A stretch of 8,125 nt of DNA from an uncultured Sphingomonas sp. (GCA_902806295.1 CADCWB010000084.1:1-8125); one strand, 5' to 3'. Positions 1-6,255 are shown, counted from the first letter of the stretch. Notes: generated by a model from the letters alone, not told the origin. Made by a program: numbers and translations.

Positions 1-21
1 ACCGCGAGGAATTATGCTCGC

Positions 22-375
22 ATGCGTATATTGGCTCTAGCCTCCGTGCTCGCCCTCTCCGCCTGCGCCACGCCGCAGGAGCGGATCGCCGACGCACTGG
101 TCGGTTATGGAATTTCTCCCAATCAGGCACAGTGCGTTGGCGGACGGCTGCAGAGCCGGCTGAGCCTTGGCCAGCTCCAAGAACTCGGCCGACTTGCCCG
201 TGCCTACCAGCAGAACGATCCCAACCCGGGCGCGCTCACTCCCACCGATCTCATCCGGGTCGCGAGCCAAGTGCGCGACGCGCGCGTTCCGATCGAAGTC
301 GGCAAGGCGGCGGCCGGCTGTGGACTGATTTCAGGCGGGCCGCTCGGCATGCTCAGTGCGGTGGTGGGCCGCTGA
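22..375 (+). CDS. Small predicted outer-membrane or periplasmic lipoprotein, function unknown
   Basis: This 117-residue protein begins with a short lipoprotein signal: a hydrophobic run at residues 3-12, then lipobox L12-S13-A14-C15, giving a mature protein of about 103 residues starting at Cys15. Residue +2 is Ala, so no Asp inner-membrane retention signal is visible. The mature part is soluble and mostly helical in character, with two further cysteines (C38 and C100) that could form a disulfide in the periplasm. I recognise no enzymatic motif. Small lipoproteins of this kind, with a 'QAQCVGGRL' segment and a 'KAAAGCG' end, are familiar as hypothetical proteins in sphingomonads, but that is recollection only. 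The ATG at 22 is chosen because the signal peptide begins there; a GAGGA at 6-10 is a possible ribosome site with a rather long 11-nt spacing. Its stop codon abuts the stop of the convergent cupin gene. Confidence 0.75.
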   Translation: MRILALASVLALSACATPQERIADALVGYGISPNQAQCVGGRLQSRLSLGQLQELGRLARAYQQNDPNPGALTPTDLIRVASQVRDARVPIEVGKAAAGCGLISGGPLGMLSAVVGR

Positions 376-837
376 TCAGACCCGGTCGGCGTCGTACGGA
401 GTGCCATCCTTGCGCGTGTAGCGTCCGTCCGACGTGAACAGCATGTCGATGTCGCTGTAACCGCCCCCGGTCCGCTCGCCCCCGCCCACCACCACGAACA
501 CGCAGTCGGCATCGCTCTCGTTGCGCAAGTGATGTCCGATCCCAGTGCCCTTGCACCAGGCCGCGCAGTCTCCGGCGCGGAGGACCGTTCGACCGGAGTC
601 TTCGACCAGCACGGCTTCACCCGACAGCATGACTAGGAACTCGTCCTCGCCGTCGTGCCAGTGTCGCTGCGAGGACCAGGCGCCGGGCTTCAGCACCACA
701 TGACTAACTCCAAAGTCGTTTAGGTCGGCGGCCGGACCAAGCCGACGATACCAACGCCCTTTGACCTCACGATCAAACGGCGGCGGATAGCCCGTTCGAT
801 CGATCTGCTCGATACTCTCCAGCTCCAGTTTCGGCAT
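376..837 (-). CDS. Single-domain cupin protein (COG3837 type)
   Basis: This 153-residue protein has both cupin motifs. Motif 1 is H59-x-H61-x4-E66-x6-G73. Motif 2 is G89-D90 followed by G97, H102/H103 and N106. The expected metal ligands (H59, H61, E66 and H102 or H103) are therefore present, so a metal-binding jelly-roll barrel is likely. The tail after the barrel (residues 127-153), containing a YSDIDM segment and a KDGTPY segment, resembles the uncharacterised COG3837 group. The substrate cannot be deduced, and cupins range from dioxygenases and isomerases to sugar-binding proteins. There is no signal peptide, so it is probably cytoplasmic. The ATG at 837 has a good ribosome site, GGGGAG (842-847 on the other strand), 4 nt upstream. 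The gene is divergent from dapE, whose likely ATG is only 29 bp away, and it converges on the lipoprotein gene with no intergenic base. Confidence 0.86.
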   Translation of the reverse strand: MPKLELESIEQIDRTGYPPPFDREVKGRWYRRLGPAADLNDFGVSHVVLKPGAWSSQRHWHDGEDEFLVMLSGEAVLVEDSGRTVLRAGDCAAWCKGTGIGHHLRNESDADCVFVVVGGGERTGGGYSDIDMLFTSDGRYTRKDGTPYDADRV

Positions 838-866
838 TGCTCTCCCCTGTGCTAGCGCCTGTGCTC

Positions 867-1997
867 ATGCCCATCATCGACCCGGTCGAGCTCGCCGCCA
901 AGCTGATTTCCGTCCCCTCCATCACGCCGGCCAGCGGAGCGGTGTTCGACGTGCTGGATGAGACGCTGACCGCCCTCGGCTTCATCGTGCACCGCTTCAC
1001 CACTGGCGAAGCGCCCGATGGCCCGACCGAGAACATGGTCGCTATCCGTGAAGCCGGACCCGGCCCTCACTTCGGCTTCGCCGGCCACCTCGATGTCGTT
1101 CCACCCGGCGAAGGTTGGAGCGGCGATCCCTTCCTTGCACGCATCGATGCCGGCCGCCTGATCGGCCGCGGCTCGAACGACATGAAGAGCGCGATCGCCG
1201 CGATGGCGGCTGCGACCGCGGCGCTGGAGCAGCAGCGCGGCACCCTGTCGTTCCTGATCACCGGCGACGAGGAGGGCTATGCCACTTACGGCACGCCGCG
1301 CATCGTCGATTGGTTGAACCAGCGTGGCATCCGCCCAGACATGATCCTGATCGGCGAGCCTACCTCCGAGCAGCGGCTCGGCGACACGGTCAAGATCGGC
1401 CGTCGTGGCTCGGTCAACATGTGGATCGACGTGCCGGGCACGCAGGGCCACGTCGCCTATCCACACAAGGCGGACAATCCGGTCGGCAAGCTCGCGCGGA
1501 TCGTCGCCGCCATCGACGCCATTCACCTCGATGATGGGACTGACGCATTTCCCCCGTCGAACCTGGAGTTTACCAGCCTCGATACGCCCACTCACGCCAG
1601 CAACGTCATCCCAGGTGGAGCCACGGCGCAGCTCAACATCCGCTTCAACAACCTTCAGCATGGGCCTGACCTCGTGCAGCAAGTCACGGAGCGGGCGCAG
1701 GCGATCGAGCCTCGGGCCGTGGTGCGGGCGCGCATCTCCGGAGAAGCCTTCCTCACTCCACCCGGCGAGCTCTACGATCTGGTAGTCGGCGCGATCGAGA
1801 CCGAGTGCGGCATCAGCCCGGCGCTGTCCACTAGCGGCGGCACCTCGGATGGCCGCTTCCTGATCCAGCTCTGCCCCGTGGTCGACTTCGGCCTGCCCAA
1901 CGCGACCATGCACAAGCTCGACGAAAGCGCGGCCGTCGAAGACATCCACGCGCTGACCCGCATCTACGGCCGCATCATCGCCAAACTGCTCGGCTAG
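867..1997 (+). CDS. dapE: Succinyl-diaminopimelate desuccinylase
   Basis: DapE hydrolyses N-succinyl-L,L-diaminopimelate to succinate and L,L-diaminopimelate, the late step of the succinylase route to lysine and to meso-diaminopimelate for peptidoglycan. It is a cytoplasmic di-zinc M20 amidohydrolase. With the ATG at 867 it has 376 residues, against 375 in E. coli, and aligns with it throughout. Metal and catalytic positions are intact: H74 and D76 in the GHLDVVPPG segment, D105 in GRGSNDMK, the E135-E136 pair in ITGDEEG, E164 in LIGEPTS, and H349 near the C-terminus. The QGHVAYPH and GGTSDGRF signatures are also present. The frame stays open to a TTG at 837 and GTGs at 849 and 861. I prefer ATG 867 because E. 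coli DapE starts there, while the extra residues merely repeat a PVL unit. No clear ribosome site is visible. A TTGACC at 761-766, inside the cupin gene, lacks a convincing -10. The stop overlaps that of the convergent GGDEF-EAL gene. Confidence 0.96.
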   Translation: MPIIDPVELAAKLISVPSITPASGAVFDVLDETLTALGFIVHRFTTGEAPDGPTENMVAIREAGPGPHFGFAGHLDVVPPGEGWSGDPFLARIDAGRLIGRGSNDMKSAIAAMAAATAALEQQRGTLSFLITGDEEGYATYGTPRIVDWLNQRGIRPDMILIGEPTSEQRLGDTVKIGRRGSVNMWIDVPGTQGHVAYPHKADNPVGKLARIVAAIDAIHLDDGTDAFPPSNLEFTSLDTPTHASNVIPGGATAQLNIRFNNLQHGPDLVQQVTERAQAIEPRAVVRARISGEAFLTPPGELYDLVVGAIETECGISPALSTSGGTSDGRFLIQLCPVVDFGLPNATMHKLDESAAVEDIHALTRIYGRIIAKLLG

Positions 1998-3682
1998 CCC
2001 CGAGCGAGGGACCGGCCACTCCGCTCCGCATTGCTGGACCAGGCATCGAACTCGGTCTCGAACATCGGCTGGGCGAAGACGAAGCCCTGGACCGTGTCGC
2101 AGCCCATTGCTCGCAGGATGTCGGCCTGACCGACCTTCTCCACCGCCTCGGCGACGACTTCGCAGCCGACGCCCTTTACCAGATGAATGATCGCCTGCAC
2201 CATCACCCGCGCCTTTTCGCAGGTTTCGATTTCGGAGATCAGCGTCGGGTCGAGCTTGACCCGGTCGAGCGGCAGCGTCCGCAGGCGCGAGATGTTGGAA
2301 TAGCCGGTGCCGAAGTCGTCCAGCGCGATCGTTGCTCCTTCGCTCCGGAGGGCAGCGATCTCGGCCAACACCGTCGGTGAGCACTCCATCGCGCAGCTTT
2401 CGGTAAATTCCAACTCCACCTGGCTCAGTGGCACTCCTTGCGCGACAAAGGCGTCGCGCAGGCGAGTGAAGAAATCCGCTCGGTCGAGCTGCCGCGGACT
2501 GACGTTGAAGGCCAATCGCCGGGTCGTACCGCCCGCCTCATTCCACGTCGCGAGCAGCGCAGCGACCTCGGCGATTACCCAATCGCCGATCTCACCGATG
2601 ATCCCGGTCTGCTCGGCGACGCTGATGAAGCTCGCCGGCGGGCGCATTCCTTCCTCGGGATGGTTCCAGCGCAGCAGGGCCTCAGCCCCGGTGATCTCGC
2701 CGGTCATCAGGCTAAGCTGTGGCTGCAGCGCCAGTAGGAACTCGCCGCGCTGCACCGCTTCCGTCAGCGCCTTCTCGGTCTCGATCTTGCGGCTGTGTTC
2801 GGCCGCCAACGCTTCGCTGAAAAGGCAGTGCTGGCCGCCCCCACGCCGCTTCGCGTGGTACATGGCGATGTCGGCCGACTTCATGAGGCTTTCGATGCCA
2901 GTCGAGTGGCGCGGTGACATGGAGACCCCGACCGATGCACCGATGTCGATGCTGTGACCATGCAGCTCGAAGGGTTCGCCGATTGCCAGCACCACCCGGC
3001 GCCCGACCCGGTCGATCTCGGCATCGTCTTTGACGTCCGGGAAGAATAGCGTGAATTCGTCGCCTGCAAGCCGCGCCAGCAATGGCCGGATGCCCGAGCC
3101 AGTACTTTCGCCGTTGACCACCACCCGCAGGCGATTGGCCACCATCACCAGCAGCTGGTCGCCGCGAGCGTGGCCGAGGCTGTCGTTCACCGCCTTGAAC
3201 CGGTCGAGATCGACGAACAGCAACGCTCCGACCTGACCTTCTCGCGACTCGTCCAGCAGCCGCTCCGCCTCCGCCCGGAAGTTCAGCCGGTTGGGCAAGG
3301 ATGTCACGCTATCATACATACCCAGCGCATGGGCGTTATCGATCGACGAGCGAACTTCGGCGAACAAACTGTCGACCGCCGATGCAAGCTTGGGGTGAGC
3401 CCGGCCGACGATTGGCGGGGTCGGGCTGGTCAGGTCGCCATCCTCGACCGCCAGCAACCGGTCCCGCAACGCAGCAAGGGCGCGCGCGCTTTCGCTGTTG
3501 GGCCGCTCCGCCGCGATGTAGCAGATCAGCAGGCAGAAGGCTCCGGCCAGGATGCTCGCGACGATCTGATCGTTGAGTTGGGTCAGCGACAGGAACGCAC
3601 CCATGCTGAAGACGAACGACGCCAACCCTGCCGCTCCGGACAGAATCACGTTGCTCAGCTTCTGGGAGCTGCCTTCCTTCAT
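1994..3682 (-). CDS. Membrane-anchored GGDEF-EAL cyclic-di-GMP protein, probable phosphodiesterase
   Basis: This 562-residue protein has two predicted membrane helices (about 11-33 and 40-57) joined by a very short loop. A charged, possibly HAMP-like linker (about 60-118) follows, then a GGDEF domain (about 122-287) and an EAL domain (about 298-550). The GGDEF domain opens with a DSVTSLPNR block and has D158, N166, D167 and the signature A206-GDEF. The inhibitory RxxD I-site expected a few residues upstream is missing (that stretch reads RPLLAR). The EAL domain keeps the catalytic set: E334 of EALLRW, N393, E425, the D455-D456 pair of DDFGTG, K476, E512 and Q532. I infer an active c-di-GMP phosphodiesterase whose GGDEF half either regulates it, for example by binding GTP, or makes some c-di-GMP. 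With almost no periplasmic sensor, the input is probably cytoplasmic or membrane-borne. The ATG at 3682 is preceded by AGGAGG only 2 nt away. Two inverted repeats lie in the leader. Confidence 0.95.
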   Translation of the reverse strand: MKEGSSQKLSNVILSGAAGLASFVFSMGAFLSLTQLNDQIVASILAGAFCLLICYIAAERPNSESARALAALRDRLLAVEDGDLTSPTPPIVGRAHPKLASAVDSLFAEVRSSIDNAHALGMYDSVTSLPNRLNFRAEAERLLDESREGQVGALLFVDLDRFKAVNDSLGHARGDQLLVMVANRLRVVVNGESTGSGIRPLLARLAGDEFTLFFPDVKDDAEIDRVGRRVVLAIGEPFELHGHSIDIGASVGVSMSPRHSTGIESLMKSADIAMYHAKRRGGGQHCLFSEALAAEHSRKIETEKALTEAVQRGEFLLALQPQLSLMTGEITGAEALLRWNHPEEGMRPPASFISVAEQTGIIGEIGDWVIAEVAALLATWNEAGGTTRRLAFNVSPRQLDRADFFTRLRDAFVAQGVPLSQVELEFTESCAMECSPTVLAEIAALRSEGATIALDDFGTGYSNISRLRTLPLDRVKLDPTLISEIETCEKARVMVQAIIHLVKGVGCEVVAEAVEKVGQADILRAMGCDTVQGFVFAQPMFETEFDAWSSNAERSGRSLARG

Positions 3683-3684
3683 CG

Positions 3685-3690
3685 CCTCCT
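3685..3690 (-). promoter_or_regulatory. Strong but closely spaced ribosome binding site of the GGDEF-EAL gene
   Basis: Read on the minus strand this is a perfect AGGAGG, separated from the ATG at 3682 by only two bases (CG). The match is ideal but the spacing is shorter than the usual 5-9 nt. A 7-bp inverted repeat ends 3 nt upstream, so access to this site could be affected by the hairpin. Confidence 0.6.
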
Positions 3691-3693
3691 CGG

Positions 3694-3712
3694 GCGCAGG
3701 CAGGTCCTGCGC
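3694..3712 (-). promoter_or_regulatory. Perfect 7-bp inverted repeat in the leader of the GGDEF-EAL gene
   Basis: The arms GCGCAGG (3694-3700) and CCTGCGC (3706-3712) are exact reverse complements around a 5-base loop. On the minus strand the repeat lies 3 nt upstream of the AGGAGG ribosome site and 11 nt upstream of the start codon. In RNA it could form a short GC-rich hairpin next to the ribosome site; in DNA it could be an operator for a dimeric regulator. No T-run follows, so it does not look like an intrinsic terminator. The repeat itself is directly visible; any function is inference. Confidence 0.5.
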
Positions 3713-3723
3713 ATACCCAAGGA

Positions 3724-3741
3724 TTAACCATCGCCCGTTAA
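3724..3741. promoter_or_regulatory. Possible CtrA-like site: TTAAC inverted repeat upstream of the GGDEF-EAL gene
   Basis: The plus strand reads TTAACCAT at 3724-3731 and GTTAA at 3737-3741, so TTAAC and GTTAA form a perfect inverted repeat with 8 bases between the arms. The alphaproteobacterial cell-cycle regulator CtrA recognises TTAA-N7-TTAAC, and TTAACCAT is known as a half-site form in Caulobacter. Here the two TTAA cores are 10 bases apart rather than 7, so only the half-site fits. It lies 42-59 bp before the start codon, a suitable place for a promoter element, and stands out as AT-rich in a GC-rich region. Confidence 0.4.
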
Positions 3742-3766
3742 GAAAGCGTGACGCCTCCGCGACAGG

Positions 3767-4309
3767 CTAGCGGCGCAGCACGAGGTACAGGCTGCCGCCG
3801 CCGCCGTGTCGCCGGTGCGCGCTCCTGACGGCGGCAATGCGCGGCGCATGGCGCGACACGGCCAGCCAGTCGTGCACGGCCGCCCGGATCTTGCCCCGCT
3901 GCACCGGCGCCTCCCCAACGCGGTGGTGGCCGGTGATCAGCAGCACCAGCCGGTCGCCGGCCGCGATCGCCCGCTCCAGGGTTCGGTCGATCGCTTCCCA
4001 CGCGCCGTCGAGGCTGTGACCATGCAGGTCCAGGGTTCGATCGGGGATCACCGTCCCGGCCCGCAGCCGCCGCTCCCAATGACCATCGAGATTGCCGTCG
4101 ACCGTCTGGCGAGCCGGTGCTGCCGGGACCGCGGGACGCACCGATGGTACTCGCCCGCGCGGCTTGGCGGGGACCGTCATCGCAGTGACGGGAGCCTCCG
4201 CCGGAGCAGTTGGCGTCGGCACTTGCGCATCGGCTTCGCGGCTCAACGGGCGGATGGTCGCAGTCACCCGCGACCACAGCGCCTCTTCCTCAGTTGATAA
4301 CGACCGCAC
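3767..4309 (-). CDS. Smr (MutS2 C-terminal-like) domain protein
   Basis: With the GTG at 4309 this is a 180-residue cytoplasmic protein. Residues 1-25 form a conserved-looking acidic helix (LSTEEEALW). An Ala/Pro-rich linker covers about 26-70, and the Smr domain about 91-180. The domain shows the LDLHG motif at 93-97, a VLLITG strand ending at Gly127, an RGKIRAAVHDWL helix, and the HGGGG turn at 168-172 before the last strand. Stand-alone Smr proteins are related to the nicking endonuclease end of MutS2 and act on nucleic acid; some cleave RNA or DNA. The substrate here is unknown. The frame is open further upstream to 4393, but that extension only reads the end of mltA in another frame and gives an odd Cys/Arg-rich peptide, so I reject it. 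GTG 4309 overlaps mltA by 20 nt, which suggests translational coupling. It is the last gene of the minus-strand operon. Confidence 0.87.
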   Translation of the reverse strand: MRSLSTEEEALWSRVTATIRPLSREADAQVPTPTAPAEAPVTAMTVPAKPRGRVPSVRPAVPAAPARQTVDGNLDGHWERRLRAGTVIPDRTLDLHGHSLDGAWEAIDRTLERAIAAGDRLVLLITGHHRVGEAPVQRGKIRAAVHDWLAVSRHAPRIAAVRSAHRRHGGGGSLYLVLRR

Positions 4310-5495
4310 GGGCGCCCTGCCCACGCGCTTGAGCCTGCGCCACGGTTCCGCGCGGCAGCAGCAGCAGCGCCTCGCCCTTGGCCGCCATGCCACCAGCGAC
4401 CTGCGTGGCGTAATCGCCTGCCCCCCAGAAGGTATCGAACCGGTTGGCGCCCTTGATCGCGCCGCCCGTGTCCTGCGCCACCCACAAGCCGTCCGCCTCA
4501 GGGCGGTCGACGTCGAGCCACACCGGCGCTCCTAGCGGCACGAAGAGGGGATCGGCGGCCACTGTTGAACGCGGCGTCACTGGCACGTTCAGCGCGCCCA
4601 GCGGACCAGGACCGGTCAGCTCACGAAAGAAGATGAAGCTTGGATTCTCGCGCATCAGCGAGCGGCCGCCATCCGGTTGACTCTTCATCCAAGCCTTGAT
4701 CGCAGCCATGTTGGCCCCGCCGGGCGGCAGGATGCCCCGCTCCCGCAGCAAGCGGCCGATCGCTACATACTCCCGCCCATTCTGGTTGTCGTAGCCCAAC
4801 CGCAACACGGTCCCGTCCAGCAGCTTCAGCCGCCCGGACCCCTGGATCTCAAGGAAGAACAGCTCCACCGGATCGGCAGCAAAGGCGAACTCCAAGCCCT
4901 TGCCCGCCAGCACGCCGTCCTCGATCTCTGGACGGGTGAAATAAAGCACGCACTGACCGGTAGCATCATAGCGACCGCGACCAGTTTGGCCATCGGCTCG
5001 GGTGCAGCGGATCAGGTCGCTCGGGGTGCGGTAGATCGGTACCGCATATCCGGGCTGCGGAGTGCGCGAGCCCAGGATCTCCGGTTCATAATAGCCGGTG
5101 GCAAAGGCGGGATCCGTCCCGACCTTCACCCACTCGAAGCGGCTCTGGAAGAAAGCAGTCGCCCCGCCCGCCGGGACTGCGACAGCCTCGGTGCAGAGCG
5201 GCTGCCAATTGACCGAGGACGTTAGCCCGGACGCATCCTGCCGCTGCAGCAGCCGCGGACAGCTGATGCGAAAGGCGGCCAGCGCCCGCTCGGCCTGCTC
5301 GGACGTGAATGGGCGCGGCTGGGCCAGCGTCACTCCAGCCTCCAGCGCCGAACGCGGCTTCGGCGGCTCGGGCGCTGATTTAGGTGTAACCACTACAGGC
5401 GGAGTCGGAGTGGGCGGAGTGACCGGGCGGGTGGCGCAGGCAGCCGCCAGCAAGGCGGCTCCAGCCACGACGGCCAAGCGTAAGTTGCGGATCAC
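4290..5495 (-). CDS. mltA: Membrane-bound lytic murein transglycosylase A, lipoprotein
   Basis: MltA cleaves the MurNAc-GlcNAc bond of peptidoglycan, leaving 1,6-anhydro-MurNAc ends, and normally acts from an outer-membrane lipid anchor. The 401-residue protein starts at GTG 5495 with a lipoprotein signal ending AAAC (Cys20). A Pro/Thr/Val-rich tether (about 24-48) follows, then the MltA domain: FQSRFEW, the ATGYYEPEI block (G134-P138) and ELFFLEIQGSG at 211-220. The C-terminal 3D domain holds AQDTGGAIKG (340-349), D354 in RFDTFWG, and D361. These match the Asp-rich active site of the E. coli enzyme, so activity is likely. Four cysteines (C79, C101, C164, C182) lie in the exported part and may pair. 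The start is fixed by the signal peptide and by a GTGA overlap of 4 nt with the Tim44-like gene. The open frame up to 5564 adds an Arg/Asp-rich stretch that would spoil the signal. The -3 lipobox residue is Ala rather than Leu, a mild deviation. Confidence 0.94.
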   Translation of the reverse strand: MIRNLRLAVVAGAALLAAACATRPVTPPTPTPPVVVTPKSAPEPPKPRSALEAGVTLAQPRPFTSEQAERALAAFRISCPRLLQRQDASGLTSSVNWQPLCTEAVAVPAGGATAFFQSRFEWVKVGTDPAFATGYYEPEILGSRTPQPGYAVPIYRTPSDLIRCTRADGQTGRGRYDATGQCVLYFTRPEIEDGVLAGKGLEFAFAADPVELFFLEIQGSGRLKLLDGTVLRLGYDNQNGREYVAIGRLLRERGILPPGGANMAAIKAWMKSQPDGGRSLMRENPSFIFFRELTGPGPLGALNVPVTPRSTVAADPLFVPLGAPVWLDVDRPEADGLWVAQDTGGAIKGANRFDTFWGAGDYATQVAGGMAAKGEALLLLPRGTVAQAQARGQGARAVVIN

Positions 5496-6145
5496 TCTTC
5501 GTCGTCGGTTTCGATCAGGATCCAGTTCGGATCGGCCGACCCGAGGTCGCGGCGGAACGTCCACTTGTCGCGGGTCTGCACGGCATCGCTCAGTGAGCCG
5601 GCGATCACCTCCCCGTCGGCATTGCGAGTTACCGCGGCGATGTCCGCTTCGAACCGCACGGCCAGCGTCGCGACCTTGCCCTCGACGTTGGCCGCCGCGA
5701 TCAGCGCATGCTCGATCGCTACTAGTCGGTTGTCGAGCCGATGCCCGGCGGTCTGCCTGTCCGCGATGGCCCCAGCGAAGGTCTGGTAGACCTCGGGATC
5801 CACAAACTCGCGCACCTCGTCCAGCTCACCCTTCCAGAACGCTTCCAAGACCATCCGGTAAGCAGCCTTGGCGCCTTCCAAGAAGCGAGCGACGTCGAAG
5901 CTTGGGTCGGAGGCCAGCAGCGCGCGCACTCCGGGACCCGCGGTCGGGAGATAGGCGTCGCCGGCGGGGTCGGCCGGATTTGGAGCAGCCAGCGGGGAAG
6001 TCGGTGCTCGCGGCGCCACCGCCGCGTCCTGCTCGGCCGGCTTCAGCTTGAGCTGCTGCTCATGGCCGGTGCGTTCGCCCAGCACGCTGTACAGCCGCAG
6101 GCCGATGAACAATGCCACAAGGGCGAGGATGATGATCGAAACCAA
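5492..6145 (-). CDS. Tim44-like domain inner-membrane protein (TimA type)
   Basis: With the TTG at 6145 this is a 217-residue protein. One N-terminal membrane helix (about 2-22) carries Arg at 17. A polar, Ala/Pro-rich linker (about 26-80) follows, then a Tim44-like domain (about 82-213) starting at FDVARFLEGAKAAY and including DKWTFRRDL and NWILIET. The mitochondrial relative, Tim44, tethers the Hsp70 motor to the import channel. The bacterial form (TimA in Caulobacter) is an inner-membrane protein that is not part of such a motor, and its exact role is unclear. The frame is open to an ATG at 6310, but that adds 55 Gly/Arg-rich residues before the membrane helix and runs through the apparent promoter. 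TTG 6145 has AGGA 6 nt upstream and puts the helix at the N-terminus, as in other family members. It heads the operon with mltA and smr. Confidence 0.88.
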   Translation of the reverse strand: MVSIIILALVALFIGLRLYSVLGERTGHEQQLKLKPAEQDAAVAPRAPTSPLAAPNPADPAGDAYLPTAGPGVRALLASDPSFDVARFLEGAKAAYRMVLEAFWKGELDEVREFVDPEVYQTFAGAIADRQTAGHRLDNRLVAIEHALIAAANVEGKVATLAVRFEADIAAVTRNADGEVIAGSLSDAVQTRDKWTFRRDLGSADPNWILIETDDEE

Positions 6146-6151
6146 GGGGAG

Positions 6152-6155
6152 TCCT
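6152..6155 (-). promoter_or_regulatory. Ribosome binding site that decides the TTG start of the Tim44-like gene
   Basis: On the minus strand an AGGA lies 6 nt before the TTG at 6145. The next upstream TTG in frame (6172) and the ATG at 6310 have no comparable site. Together with the position of the membrane helix, this is the main reason for choosing the rare start codon. Confidence 0.55.
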
Positions 6156-6174
6156 GTCTGGCTATTCAACGCAT

Positions 6175-6203
6175 AACATAGGCGCGTGGATGCAACCGTC
6201 CAA
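6175..6203 (-). promoter_or_regulatory. Candidate housekeeping promoter for the Tim44-like/mltA/smr operon
   Basis: Read on the minus strand, TTGGAC (6198-6203) and TATGTT (6175-6180) are separated by exactly 17 bases. The -35 keeps the TTG core and the -10 matches TATAAT at four of six positions. Transcription would begin near 6168, leaving a leader of about 23 nt before TTG 6145. This agrees with the proposed start and conflicts with a start at 6310. Confidence 0.42.
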
Positions 6204-6255
6204 CCCCTCCATTCTACGTCTTCTGCCGCTCCGCCGCGCGGTTGCGCCGCTCCGG

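Noticed and set aside
852..2384. A 510-codon open frame on the minus strand opposite dapE
   Set aside because: It lies antisense to an unmistakable dapE and runs into the GGDEF-EAL gene in another frame. The product is low-complexity, rich in Arg, Gly and Asp, with no recognisable domain. Long antisense frames are expected in high-GC coding DNA.
2307..2957. A 216-codon plus-strand open frame opposite the EAL domain
   Set aside because: It is antisense to the catalytic part of a clear EAL domain, and the product is Ser/Ala-rich without domain features.
3724..3741. Full consensus CtrA box (TTAA-N7-TTAAC)
   Set aside because: The two TTAA cores are 10 bases apart, so the full consensus is not met. 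Only the half-site reading is kept, at modest confidence.
3691..3766. Intrinsic terminator after smr
   Set aside because: The hairpin at 3694-3712 has no T-run on the minus strand, and the TTAAC repeat is too weak and AT-rich to act as a terminator stem.
4310..4393. Upstream extension of the Smr gene to an ATG at 4393
   Set aside because: The extra 28 residues are an Arg/Cys-rich reading of the mltA 3' end in another frame. The conserved-looking protein begins around the GTG at 4309.
5098..6051. A 317-codon plus-strand open frame opposite mltA and the Tim44-like gene
   Set aside because: The product is an Arg/Ser/Pro-rich shadow without any fold signature, and both minus-strand genes beneath it are well supported.
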